From assembly GCF_001879205.1 (NCBI RefSeq), contig NZ_MLFK01000009.1:124001-188000 (forward strand): a stretch of DNA of 64,000 nucleotides. The letters run 5' to 3'. Under the pieces are notes generated by a model that did no database searches, was not told the DNA's origin, and worked only from the letters and a program-made list of their open reading frames with translations. Of the stretch, positions 36,606 to 44,715 are shown in pieces. The position numbers were made by a program, and so were the translations under genes. This DNA is from Flavobacterium johnsoniae. Lineage in GTDB: Bacteria; Bacteroidota; Bacteroidia; Flavobacteriales; Flavobacteriaceae. How positions within the stretch are numbered: the first letter of the stretch is position 1; every line of letters starts with the position of its first letter.

Positions 36606-37496
36606 TTACTCTCTTTTTAATTTTCTATAATCTGTGGGAGCAGCTTTAGTATGCTTTTTGAAGAATGTATTAAAGTGGGAAGGCTCTTCAAAGCCTAATG
36701 AATTGGCAATCTCTGCAATATTCCAATTGGTCAATTTCAGTAGAATCTTTGCTTCCTGCTCAATCCTTGCATTAATGATATCGCTGACGGTTCTTCCTTT
36801 TGAAAGCTTCACCTGACGGTTTAAATAATTGGGATGCAGCGATAAATGTTCTGCGAATTCACCGGCAGTTTTTAGTTTAATAACATCTTGCGGATTGTCG
36901 ATAGGAAATTGTGATTCCAATAGTCTTATAAAGGAACAGGCTATCTCTTCAGTAGTATTGTTTTTCTTGATGTAGGATGCCGCAGGGTCAAGCTTTTGGG
37001 CATTAAAAATAAGTTCAAGAAGGTAGTTGCGTTGTAAACTTTCTTTATAATGACCGTTATCGCGCTTTTCATCGAAAATCTTAGCATAAATGGCTGTAAA
37101 ATTTTCGGCTTGTTCATCGGTCAGCGAATAAATATTTTGTCTGCCTGGTTTGTATATTGGAAATTCCAGCAAACGGTAACCACTATTATTTTTAGTTATA
37201 AACTCTTCTTTGAAAATACAGCTGATACCTTTATAAATTCCAGTTACGGTATCAATACCGAAAGGAATTTTGGAAGTTGTAAATAGCAGCGTATTGCCCG
37301 TTAACTCAATTTTTTCATCTTCAAATTCAATATGATAATCTCCTTGTAACAAGGTGGCCGTGTAGAATGTCTTTCGGGAATAATTGAAGGAAAAAAAGTG
37401 ATTATTATCCAAATTACTTAAATCGAGAATTTCAAAATTATCGACAAAACTCATCGCTTTTTCTGATGTACGATCCACAATGTTTTTAAGTTCCAT
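36606..37496 (-). CDS. AraC-family transcription regulator
   Basis: This 296-residue regulator has an N-terminal cupin-like domain (about 20-130) and C-terminal AraC HTH pair (about 200-296). The first HTH includes EFAEHLSLHPNYLNRQVKL. The second has the family signature NIAEIANSLGFEEPSHFNTFFKKHTKAAPTDYR (in parts). It lies 115 bp upstream of the SDR gene on the same strand, so the SDR is the natural target. Stand-alone flavobacterial AraC/SDR pairs of this kind are frequent. The effector is unknown. Confidence 0.87.
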   Translation of the reverse strand: MELKNIVDRTSEKAMSFVDNFEILDLSNLDNNHFFSFNYSRKTFYTATLLQGDYHIEFEDEKIELTGNTLLFTTSKIPFGIDTVTGIYKGISCIFKEEFITKNNSGYRLLEFPIYKPGRQNIYSLTDEQAENFTAIYAKIFDEKRDNGHYKESLQRNYLLELIFNAQKLDPAASYIKKNNTTEEIACSFIRLLESQFPIDNPQDVIKLKTAGEFAEHLSLHPNYLNRQVKLSKGRTVSDIINARIEQEAKILLKLTNWNIAEIANSLGFEEPSHFNTFFKKHTKAAPTDYRKLKRE

Positions 37497-37616
37497 AATT
37501 TAGTTTGTTTGTGCTAATTTAATAAAAATCTGTCTGCTGGAATCTTTGTGACAGCCATTTTTCTGATGTAAGCGCTGTTAATGATCAAATCCAGAAGTGG
37601 CGACTTATAAAAATGG

Positions 37617-38168
37617 CTATAATTTATTGAGCTTATTTACCAGATAACTTATCATTTGTGCAATACTTTCAGCAGGAATAGAGAAATCATTTTCGATCCA
37701 ATTTTTGATGACAGCAATACTTCCTTTTTCGCCAAACTGGTAGGCCATTTCAACAAAAGGCTTCGCTTCGTCAGTAAGTTCTATTTGATTTTCAACTGGA
37801 AAATTATTCCGGACACTTGCCAGGATTCGGGACAGAATTCCGCTTCCATCCGCTTTGGTAAACACAATTTTACTCATCTGCTTGTCGCTTTCCAGTAACT
37901 GGCAGCTGAGCAGTATCACATCATCCATATTGGTGCTTTTACGCAAAACCACTGAGAGTTTTTCAAAAACATCATCTTCTATTTCAAGCAGTATATCCAG
38001 CGGAATAGTATAATGCCGATAAAATGTATTGCGGTTGACATCGGCTGTTTTACACAGTTCGGTTATGGTAATCTCGCTCAATTCCCTCTCGTTCAGTAAA
38101 CTAAATAATGCCTCACGCAATATTTTTTTAGTATACTGAACCCTTCTGTCTTTTCTTAAATCCATCAT
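37617..38168 (-). CDS. TetR-family transcription regulator
   Basis: This 183-residue regulator has an N-terminal TetR-type HTH (about 10-57: LFSLLNERELSEITITELCKTADVNRNTFYRHY, in parts) and a helical C-terminal ligand domain. FYRHY at the end of the recognition helix is typical. It is divergent from the epimerase gene at 38383, and the 214-bp gap holds a palindromic site. It may control itself and that gene. The ligand is unknown. Confidence 0.85.
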   Translation of the reverse strand: MMDLRKDRRVQYTKKILREALFSLLNERELSEITITELCKTADVNRNTFYRHYTIPLDILLEIEDDVFEKLSVVLRKSTNMDDVILLSCQLLESDKQMSKIVFTKADGSGILSRILASVRNNFPVENQIELTDEAKPFVEMAYQFGEKGSIAVIKNWIENDFSIPAESIAQMISYLVNKLNKL

Positions 38169-38204
38169 AAATTATTTTACATACGCTACAAAAGCAGTAG
38201 TCTT

Positions 38205-38220
38205 TGTTCGCTAATGAACA
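38205..38220. promoter_or_regulatory. Candidate TetR operator
   Basis: TGTTC and GAACA flank GCTAAT in the gap between the divergent TetR and epimerase genes. A related site with GTT...GAAC lies at 38295-38308. The short arms make chance possible. Confidence 0.35.
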
Positions 38221-38382
38221 GCAGCATCCGTTTTTGAAACAGTAAATACATTCTTCTTTAATAGTTTTACGTAGTGATCAAAAAAGAACACAACGTTAAA
38301 TAGTGAACATATTGTATAACAAATATAGCTTTTTAATCAAAATTTAATCGGATTGAAAAAGACTAATGTTAAATTAAAAAAA

Positions 38383-39441
38383 ATGGAAAATAAGATATCA
38401 CGAAAAAAAATACTGATGACCGGTGCCTCTGGAACTGTAGGAATTGAAACCTTGCAGCATCTGGTTGGGCATACCGATTATGAAATAACTGTTTTTGATT
38501 TAAAAACCCAAAATTCGGTAAAAAAACTGGCTCCCTTTCGATCTCGTGTAGAGATTATTTATGGCGATATCAGCAATAGAGAAGAAGTACTGAAAGTTAC
38601 CCAAAATAAAGATGCAGCGATCCATTTGGCAGCGGTTATTCCACCTCTTGCAGATATAAATCCGGAGATGGCTTACAGTGTCAATGTGAGAGGGACCGAA
38701 AATCTTATTTACGCTTTAGAGCAGAATTCACCAGATTGTTATTTGATTTTTAGTTCCAGTATTTCAGTTTATGGTGACAGGATGAAGAATCCCGAGATCA
38801 GTATCAATGATGTTTTGCAGCCTAGCCCTGGTGATCAGTATGGAGAAACAAAGGTGTTGTGTGAGTCGTTGATTGCAAAATCCAAATTATCATGGAGTAT
38901 TTTTCGTCTCGCTGCAATTATGGGAAACCATAAGATATCCAAATTGATGTTTCACATGCCGCTGGATACGCCAATGGAAATCTGTACGCCAAAAGATACA
39001 GGCAGAGCTTTTGCTAAAGCAGTGGAAAATCAAAAAAAACTAGAGAAACAAATATTCAACCTGGGAGGGGGAGAGGACTGTGTTATTACTTATGGATCTT
39101 TTCTAGACAAAATGTTTGCTGAATTTGGCTTAGGCGAAGCTGCTTTTCCACAAAAGGCGTTTGCAGAGAAAAATTTTCACTGCGGGATTTTAAAAGATGG
39201 TGAAGATTTAGATACTATTCTAGGTTTTCGAGAGCAAAATTTGAACGATTATTTCGAGATGGTCCGCCAGAAAATTCATCCTCTCCAAAAAGGAATCACC
39301 TTCATTTTTAAAAGTATGATAAAAAAATGGCTGCTCTCACAATCAGAACCCTATCAGGCCTTTAAAAAAGGGAATGTAAAAAAAATGAATCACTTTTTTA
39401 ACCCATTAGAGAAAGAGGAGATGGAAAAGGTTCTATTGTAA
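38383..39441 (+). CDS. NAD-dependent epimerase/dehydratase-like protein
   Basis: This 352-residue extended SDR has the NAD-binding TGASGTVGIETLQHL (about 13-27), catalytic Ser/Tyr/Lys region IFSSSISVYGD and YGETKVLCE, and SVNVRGTENLIYAL. ATG at 38383 is preferred over an in-frame TTG at 38353 because the Rossmann fold starts shortly after. It resembles members acting on NDP-sugars, but flavobacterial proteins of this group also reduce other substrates. The C-terminal 70 residues are Lys-rich and unusual. It stands opposite a TetR gene and 19 bp before a DUF2141 gene, so the two probably form an operon. Confidence 0.82.
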   Translation: MENKISRKKILMTGASGTVGIETLQHLVGHTDYEITVFDLKTQNSVKKLAPFRSRVEIIYGDISNREEVLKVTQNKDAAIHLAAVIPPLADINPEMAYSVNVRGTENLIYALEQNSPDCYLIFSSSISVYGDRMKNPEISINDVLQPSPGDQYGETKVLCESLIAKSKLSWSIFRLAAIMGNHKISKLMFHMPLDTPMEICTPKDTGRAFAKAVENQKKLEKQIFNLGGGEDCVITYGSFLDKMFAEFGLGEAAFPQKAFAEKNFHCGILKDGEDLDTILGFREQNLNDYFEMVRQKIHPLQKGITFIFKSMIKKWLLSQSEPYQAFKKGNVKKMNHFFNPLEKEEMEKVLL

Positions 39442-39460
39442 ATCCTAAATTATATTACTT

Positions 39461-39886
39461 ATGAAAATTAAAATGATAAGCTTGATAGTACTTGTAACAG
39501 TTAATTCAGCACTTTTTGCCCAACATAATTTCAGCGTTGAAGTAACGGGGGTGGAACCAGGCAAAGGATCTGTTTTTTTTGGATTGTACGATAAAGAGAA
39601 AGGCTTTCTTGATAATGAGTCACAGATTGCCACCGCAAAAGTAAAAGCGGCAGAAAATAAAGTGGTCTACACGTTCAAAAACCTGCCGGATGGCGATTAT
39701 GCTATTGCGGTTTATCAAGACCTGAATAATAACGGAAAATGTGATAGAAATATGATTGGTTATCCGACAGAAGGATTTGGATTTTCTAAAAATTATAAAC
39801 CCAAACTCTCAGCACCTGATTTTGATGAGGTGAAAATTGCAGTTAACCAGTATGCTAAAACCAGTATTGCATTGATTGTTAAATAG
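39461..39886 (+). CDS. Secreted DUF2141 protein
   Basis: This 141-residue exported protein has a signal peptide (about 1-20, ending LFAQ). The body has the DUF2141 pattern: GSVFFGLYDKEKGFL, FKNLPDGDYAIAVYQDLNNNGKCDRN and GYPTEGFGFSKN. The DxNxNGxxD segment (DLNNNGKCD, about 83-91) resembles a calcium-binding loop. The fold is a small beta-sandwich of unknown function, widespread in Bacteroidota. It starts 19 bp after the epimerase gene and probably shares its promoter. Confidence 0.85.
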   Translation: MKIKMISLIVLVTVNSALFAQHNFSVEVTGVEPGKGSVFFGLYDKEKGFLDNESQIATAKVKAAENKVVYTFKNLPDGDYAIAVYQDLNNNGKCDRNMIGYPTEGFGFSKNYKPKLSAPDFDEVKIAVNQYAKTSIALIVK

Positions 39887-39943
39887 GAAAGGGTGAGCCC
39901 TGCCGCATAAATACAAGTTTTTAGTTATGTGGGTAGGTATAAA

Positions 39944-39977
39944 AAAAGGCGCCAATTGTATTCAATTGGCGCCTTTT
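39944..39977. repeat. Perfect 15-bp hairpin, second copy of dispersed family
   Basis: AAAAGGCGCCAATTG and CAATTGGCGCCTTTT pair perfectly around TATT. The core GGCGCCAATTG and loop size match the element at 6206-6239. It can end transcription in both directions between the DUF2141 gene and the convergent SSS gene. Confidence 0.75.
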
Positions 39978-40077
39978 GGCTTGTAAGCTAGTTTATAATT
40001 TACAAATCATTTTATGAATGATTTAAAGAAATTGACTTATTTTCAAGTGAATTTGCAGCAATTTTTTGAAAAAGATA

Positions 40078-41763
40078 TCACCAGAATTTCACATATAATG
40101 CTACAATAATCAATAGTGTAATTACGATTAAAACGGTAGTTTGTGGTTTTACTTTAAACATTTCAGAGTCTATTTCAAACGCTTTTGGATTCACTTTTGG
40201 TCCGGCGAAACTAATTAGAATCATGGCCAGCATGGTAAAGAAAAATGATAATCCCATACAAATATGGAACGGAATTTCGAATGCGCCTTTTCCGTTAGGG
40301 TATGCTGTGTATAATAAAGTTTCGTTTCCAAATAACATTGGAGCATATTCGTTAAACAATACAGACAATACAAATCCAAGAATTACACCTACAATTGCTG
40401 CAGTTCCGGTTGTTCTTTTCCAAAACATTCCAAGGAAGAACATAGCAAAAACTCCAGGGCTGATGAATCCTGTATATTTTTGAATGTAAGTGAAACCACC
40501 AACACCGCCAATTCCTAAGATATCATTCCATGTAAATAATACCGCTAGAAGCATTGCTGCAAAAACCGCAAGACGGCCAATATTTACCTGTTGTTTTTCT
40601 CCCGCTTCTTTCTGGATGTATTTTTTATGAATATCTAAGGTGTAGATTGTAGAAATACTGTTTACTTTTCCGGCTAATGAAGCTACGATTGCAGCCGTTA
40701 AAGCCGCTACAGAAAGTCCTTTTAATCCTGTTGGAAGGAAAGTCAATACAGCAGAATAAGCGCCGTCTTTTCCGCCCACTAACTGCGGTAAATGACCGTC
40801 TTTGTATAAAACGTAAGCCGCAATTCCGGGAAGCATTACAATTAACGGCATTAATAACTTCAGCATACCTGCAAACAAAATTCCGGTACGAGCCGTTTGT
40901 AAATCGGCACCAAGAGCTCTTTGCGTAATGTATTGGTTACAGCCCCAATAGTTTAAGTTGATAATCCAGATACCGGCAAGATACGACATCAAACCAGGGA
41001 AAGTTAAATATTTGTCGATTTCCAATTGAGAAGAATTCGCAGTTGGTTTTGGAATAATCATTTTGAAATGTTCTGGAGCTTCTCTCATTAAAACTTTAAA
41101 ACCTGCAATGGCATTTTCGCCTACGCCAAAATATTGTCCTACTGTTGTTAAGGCAATATAAGAAGTTACAAGCCCTCCAATAATTAATACGGCAACCTGA
41201 ATAACGTCTGTATACGCCACAACCTTCATTCCTCCTAAAGAGATAAATAAAGCAAAAACTGCCAATCCAACCATGATTACATGGAGGTATTCACCTCCCG
41301 CAAGTCCGTTAATAGCAACGGCACCTAAATAAAGGATTGAAGTTAAGTTTACAAAAACATACAAGAACAACCAGAAAACCGCCATAATCAAAGCCGTCGA
41401 TTCGTTGTAACGTGTTTTTAAAAACTGAGGCATCGTGTAGATCTTGTTTTTAAGATAAACAGGTATGAACCAAACTGCTACAATAATAAGAGCAACGGCA
41501 GCAAGCCACTCGTAAGCAGCAACAGCGATTCCTAAAAAGAAACCTTCACCGCTCATTCCGATGAATTGTTCTGCTGAAATATTGGAGGCGATTAAAGATG
41601 CTCCAATGGCCCACCAGGTTAAATTTCCTTCAGCAAGAAAATAAGCTTTAGCATCGTGTTCGTCCTGTTTACGTTTACGATAGACGGTGTAACCGTAGAC
41701 AGAAACTACGATGAAATAAATAATAAAAACCGCATAATCTGCGACAGCAAGGTTTTGGTTCAT
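40078..41763 (-). CDS. SSS-family sodium/sugar symporter
   Basis: This 561-residue inner-membrane symporter has about 14 predicted helices. SSS motifs include NISAEQFIGMSGEGFFLG in helix 2 and the GNLTWWAIGASLIAS stretch before it. INLNYWGCNQYITQRAL in the middle and AALTAAIVASLAGKVNSISTIYTLDIHKKY in the sodium-binding region follow the vSGLT pattern. It lies 43 bp downstream of the GH3 gene on the same strand. This suggests it imports the sugar that GH3 releases, coupled to sodium. The exact sugar is unknown. Confidence 0.88.
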   Translation of the reverse strand: MNQNLAVADYAVFIIYFIVVSVYGYTVYRKRKQDEHDAKAYFLAEGNLTWWAIGASLIASNISAEQFIGMSGEGFFLGIAVAAYEWLAAVALIIVAVWFIPVYLKNKIYTMPQFLKTRYNESTALIMAVFWLFLYVFVNLTSILYLGAVAINGLAGGEYLHVIMVGLAVFALFISLGGMKVVAYTDVIQVAVLIIGGLVTSYIALTTVGQYFGVGENAIAGFKVLMREAPEHFKMIIPKPTANSSQLEIDKYLTFPGLMSYLAGIWIINLNYWGCNQYITQRALGADLQTARTGILFAGMLKLLMPLIVMLPGIAAYVLYKDGHLPQLVGGKDGAYSAVLTFLPTGLKGLSVAALTAAIVASLAGKVNSISTIYTLDIHKKYIQKEAGEKQQVNIGRLAVFAAMLLAVLFTWNDILGIGGVGGFTYIQKYTGFISPGVFAMFFLGMFWKRTTGTAAIVGVILGFVLSVLFNEYAPMLFGNETLLYTAYPNGKGAFEIPFHICMGLSFFFTMLAMILISFAGPKVNPKAFEIDSEMFKVKPQTTVLIVITLLIIVALYVKFW

Positions 41764-41806
41764 TTTTATAAAAATTAGGTTAGTAAAGTTGTAGATTAGG
41801 AAAAAA

Positions 41807-44422
41807 CTATTTGTCCATTAAAATTGTTTTTCCTGTAATGTTGATTCGGCCCGTTTGAATATCGGCTGAACCGTCTGGCTGTTTGCCGCCAATTGAAACG
41901 GTAAACCATCCCGGTTCTACAACAAGCTGGTTTTTGTCGTTGATCATCGATAACTGTCTTGGTGTAATGGTAAAACTAACCGTTTTTGTTTCGCCCTTTT
42001 TTAAACTGATACGTTCAAAACCTTCTAATTGCCAGATTGGTCGGGGAGTAGAGGCTTTTTCATCTTTCAAATACAATTCTGCTACTTCGTCGCCGTCGCG
42101 TCCGCCAATGTTTGTTACGTCTACCGTTATTTTAAAATCATTTTCGGCAGTAGTGTTGGGAGGAATCTGTAAGTTGCTGTATTTGAATTTGGTATAGCTC
42201 AAACCAAATCCGAATGGATAGAGCGGTTTTTTATCAAAATAACGATAAGTACGTCCTTTCATGGCGTAATTTTCAAACTGAGGAAGCTGTTTTACCGATT
42301 TGTAATACGTAACCGGAAGCCTTCCCGCCGGATTATAATCTCCAAATACCACATCGGCAATAGCATTTCCGCCCTGCTGGCCTGGATATCCGGCCGTTAA
42401 AATAGCCGGAATATTATCATTTGCCCAGTTTATAGAAAGTGCGCTTCCGTTTATTAAAACTAATACAACAGGTTTTCCAGTGGCTTTCATCGCTTTTATT
42501 AATTCTTCCTGATTAGCCGGAAGATCAAGACTGGTGCGGTCTCCGCCGTTAAAACCAGCTGCTTCAACTTTCATTTCTTCGCCTTCTAATCGTTCATTTA
42601 ATCCTAATACTAAAATTACGGCATCTGCCTGTTTCGCGGTTTCAACTGCTTTTTCCAGCAGATTTTCTTCGGGTTCAGCCCACAAAAGCTGTGCAATCGC
42701 ATCACCATAAAAGTTTTGGTATTTTACTTCTATTTTATATTTTTTTCCGGCTTCTAAGGTTAATTTTTGCGATCGAATACGGGGATGATGATTATTTTTT
42801 CCTCCTGATGTTTTTCCTGTTTCGATTTCAACCGTCATAAAAGGTTTTGCCCATTCAGAAATGCTGTAAACTCCCGTTTTTGGTGCTGTAATATAACCCG
42901 TCCATCTTACGCTGTAATTGCCTATTTTCATGCGCGGATCTGGCGTGTCGATATCCCAGTGAAAGTCGATATTCTGATCTGTACGCGTAAAAATAGGTTT
43001 TCCTTCCCATTTACTATTGTCAAAATATTCGCCCGTTAAACCCTGAATTCCCTCAGCATTCTGAAAATAAGCAGACGGAATAACTTTCATTGCCGGAATT
43101 CCTTTGGCAAGCTGTGTTCCCTGTGCATATAAAACTTTTGAATCTGGCTCCAGTTTGTTTTGAATTCCTTTCAGAACCGTCACCGGATTAGACGGAATTC
43201 CGTTATAATTTCCCCATAAAGATTGAATATCATCGGCATTTGGCCCAATAACAGCAACGGTTTTGATTTTTTTTGAAAGTGGTAATATTTGATTTTGATT
43301 CTTTAAAAGCACAATACTTTTTTGAGATGCAGTACGGGCCAATAAACTGTGGGCTTCATTATTATTTACAGAAAAAGGAATCTGGGCATAAGGCACAATT
43401 TCGTCAGGATCAAACATTCCTAGTTTAAAACGGGCGGTAAACAATCGTTTTATGGTAAGATCAATATCGGCTTCGGTAATTAGTTTGCGGTCCAGCGCTT
43501 CTTTTAACGATTTGTAATTGCTGCCGCATTCTAAATCCAGACCTTCTTTTACTGCCAAAGCTGATGCTGAAGCAGCATCGGGTGTTATTTTGTGGTATTT
43601 CCAAATGTCTGTAACAGCACCGCAATCTGATACGATGTAGCCGTTAAATCCCCAGTCATTTCGAAGAATATTAAACAAAAACGGACTCGCACTGCAGGAT
43701 TCTCCTCGAAAGCGGTTGTAAGCGCCCATAACCGAATATACATTTCCTTCTTGTACCAAAGCACGAAAAGCAGGCAGATACGTTTCATAAAGATCAATGT
43801 CACTGGTTTCTGCATTAAACTGATGTCTGGAGGGTTCAGGGCCCGAGTGTACAGCAAAATGTTTGGCCGTAGCGATTACTTTCAGATATTTTGGATCTGT
43901 GCCCTGAAGACCTTTTACATATTTAAGTCCCAATTGACTGGTTAGATAAGGATCTTCGCCATAGGTTTCGTGTCCGCGGCCCCATCGAGGATCACGAAAA
44001 ATATTGATGTTTGGAGACCAAAATGTTAATCCCTGATACATACCATGCTGCCCGCGTCTTAAATACTCGTGGTGTTTGGCGCGCGCTTCATCCGAAATAA
44101 CATTGGCCACATCATAAATTAACTGACGGTCCCAAGATGAGGCAATTGAAATAGACTGCGGAAAAACAGTCGCATATCCTGCACGCGCAACGCCATGCAA
44201 GGATTCGTTCCACCAATTGTACTCGGGAATTCCGAGACGTTCGATCGCAGGAGAAGAATCCATCAGCTGACTGATTTTTTCATCAATAGTCATTCTCGAT
44301 ACAAGATCATCAACACGCTGTTCAATAGGCAGATTTGGATTTTTAAAAGCGGGGTTTTCCTGTGCAAAAGTGTTTATTGCTAATAAATTTAGCACAAACA
44401 TAAATTTGTATACTTTTTTCAT
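41807..44422 (-). CDS. GH3 glycoside hydrolase with PA14 insert
   Basis: This 871-residue exported enzyme (signal peptide 1-20, ending TFAQ) belongs to family GH3. The (beta/alpha)8 domain has WWNESLHGVARAG, NINIFRDPRWGRGHETYGEDP, KHFAVHSGPE and the nucleophile in IVSDCGAVTD (Asp266). A PA14 module (about 470-610) is inserted in the second domain. An FN3-like C-terminal domain follows (about 790-860). The N-terminal style resembles beta-xylosidase/beta-glucosidase members, and PA14-inserted GH3s often remove terminal xylose or glucose from oligosaccharides. Beside a pectin locus, xylogalacturonan or other side chains are plausible targets. Confidence 0.88.
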   Translation of the reverse strand: MKKVYKFMFVLNLLAINTFAQENPAFKNPNLPIEQRVDDLVSRMTIDEKISQLMDSSPAIERLGIPEYNWWNESLHGVARAGYATVFPQSISIASSWDRQLIYDVANVISDEARAKHHEYLRRGQHGMYQGLTFWSPNINIFRDPRWGRGHETYGEDPYLTSQLGLKYVKGLQGTDPKYLKVIATAKHFAVHSGPEPSRHQFNAETSDIDLYETYLPAFRALVQEGNVYSVMGAYNRFRGESCSASPFLFNILRNDWGFNGYIVSDCGAVTDIWKYHKITPDAASASALAVKEGLDLECGSNYKSLKEALDRKLITEADIDLTIKRLFTARFKLGMFDPDEIVPYAQIPFSVNNNEAHSLLARTASQKSIVLLKNQNQILPLSKKIKTVAVIGPNADDIQSLWGNYNGIPSNPVTVLKGIQNKLEPDSKVLYAQGTQLAKGIPAMKVIPSAYFQNAEGIQGLTGEYFDNSKWEGKPIFTRTDQNIDFHWDIDTPDPRMKIGNYSVRWTGYITAPKTGVYSISEWAKPFMTVEIETGKTSGGKNNHHPRIRSQKLTLEAGKKYKIEVKYQNFYGDAIAQLLWAEPEENLLEKAVETAKQADAVILVLGLNERLEGEEMKVEAAGFNGGDRTSLDLPANQEELIKAMKATGKPVVLVLINGSALSINWANDNIPAILTAGYPGQQGGNAIADVVFGDYNPAGRLPVTYYKSVKQLPQFENYAMKGRTYRYFDKKPLYPFGFGLSYTKFKYSNLQIPPNTTAENDFKITVDVTNIGGRDGDEVAELYLKDEKASTPRPIWQLEGFERISLKKGETKTVSFTITPRQLSMINDKNQLVVEPGWFTVSIGGKQPDGSADIQTGRINITGKTILMDK

Positions 44423-44503
44423 TTAATTATCTGGTAATTTTGGTTTAATAGTTAGTAGATTTTTCTGAAATGTTGAATTGGTGACAATTACAAATCAGCA
44501 ATA

Positions 44504-44511
44504 CAAAATTA
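44504..44511 (-). promoter_or_regulatory. -7 element of GH3-SSS operon
   Basis: The minus strand reads TAATTTTG, matching TAnnTTTG, 82 bp before the GH3 start codon. No clear TTG is found at the proper distance. Confidence 0.35.
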
Positions 44512-44672
44512 TAGGTTTCTCTATTTCACTTTAGGATTAATTGCTATTTAAAGGGTGTTGTAAAGCTTAAGGGTATTTTTTGTTCATTTTGCAAAAATTA
44601 ATAAAGGATGACAAATCACTATTTAATATAGGCTGTTTTGCTAAATCTGGATACTGTTTTAGGTTAGGAAAG

Positions 44673-44680
44673 TAATTTTG
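44673..44680 (+). promoter_or_regulatory. -7 element of pectin hybrid regulator
   Basis: TAATTTTG matches TAnnTTTG and lies 36 bp before the regulator start. A second match, TATTTTTG, follows at 44682-44689. Neither has a clear TTG at proper distance. Confidence 0.35.
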
Positions 44681-44715
44681 ATATTTTTGTCATTTCCGTT
44701 AAAAACAAATAAAGT

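Noticed and set aside
37553..37618. AGCCATTTTT/AAAAATGGCT inverted repeat between TetR and AraC genes
   Set aside because: The 46-nt separation of 10-bp AT-rich arms is likely chance; no T-run or second copy supports a role.
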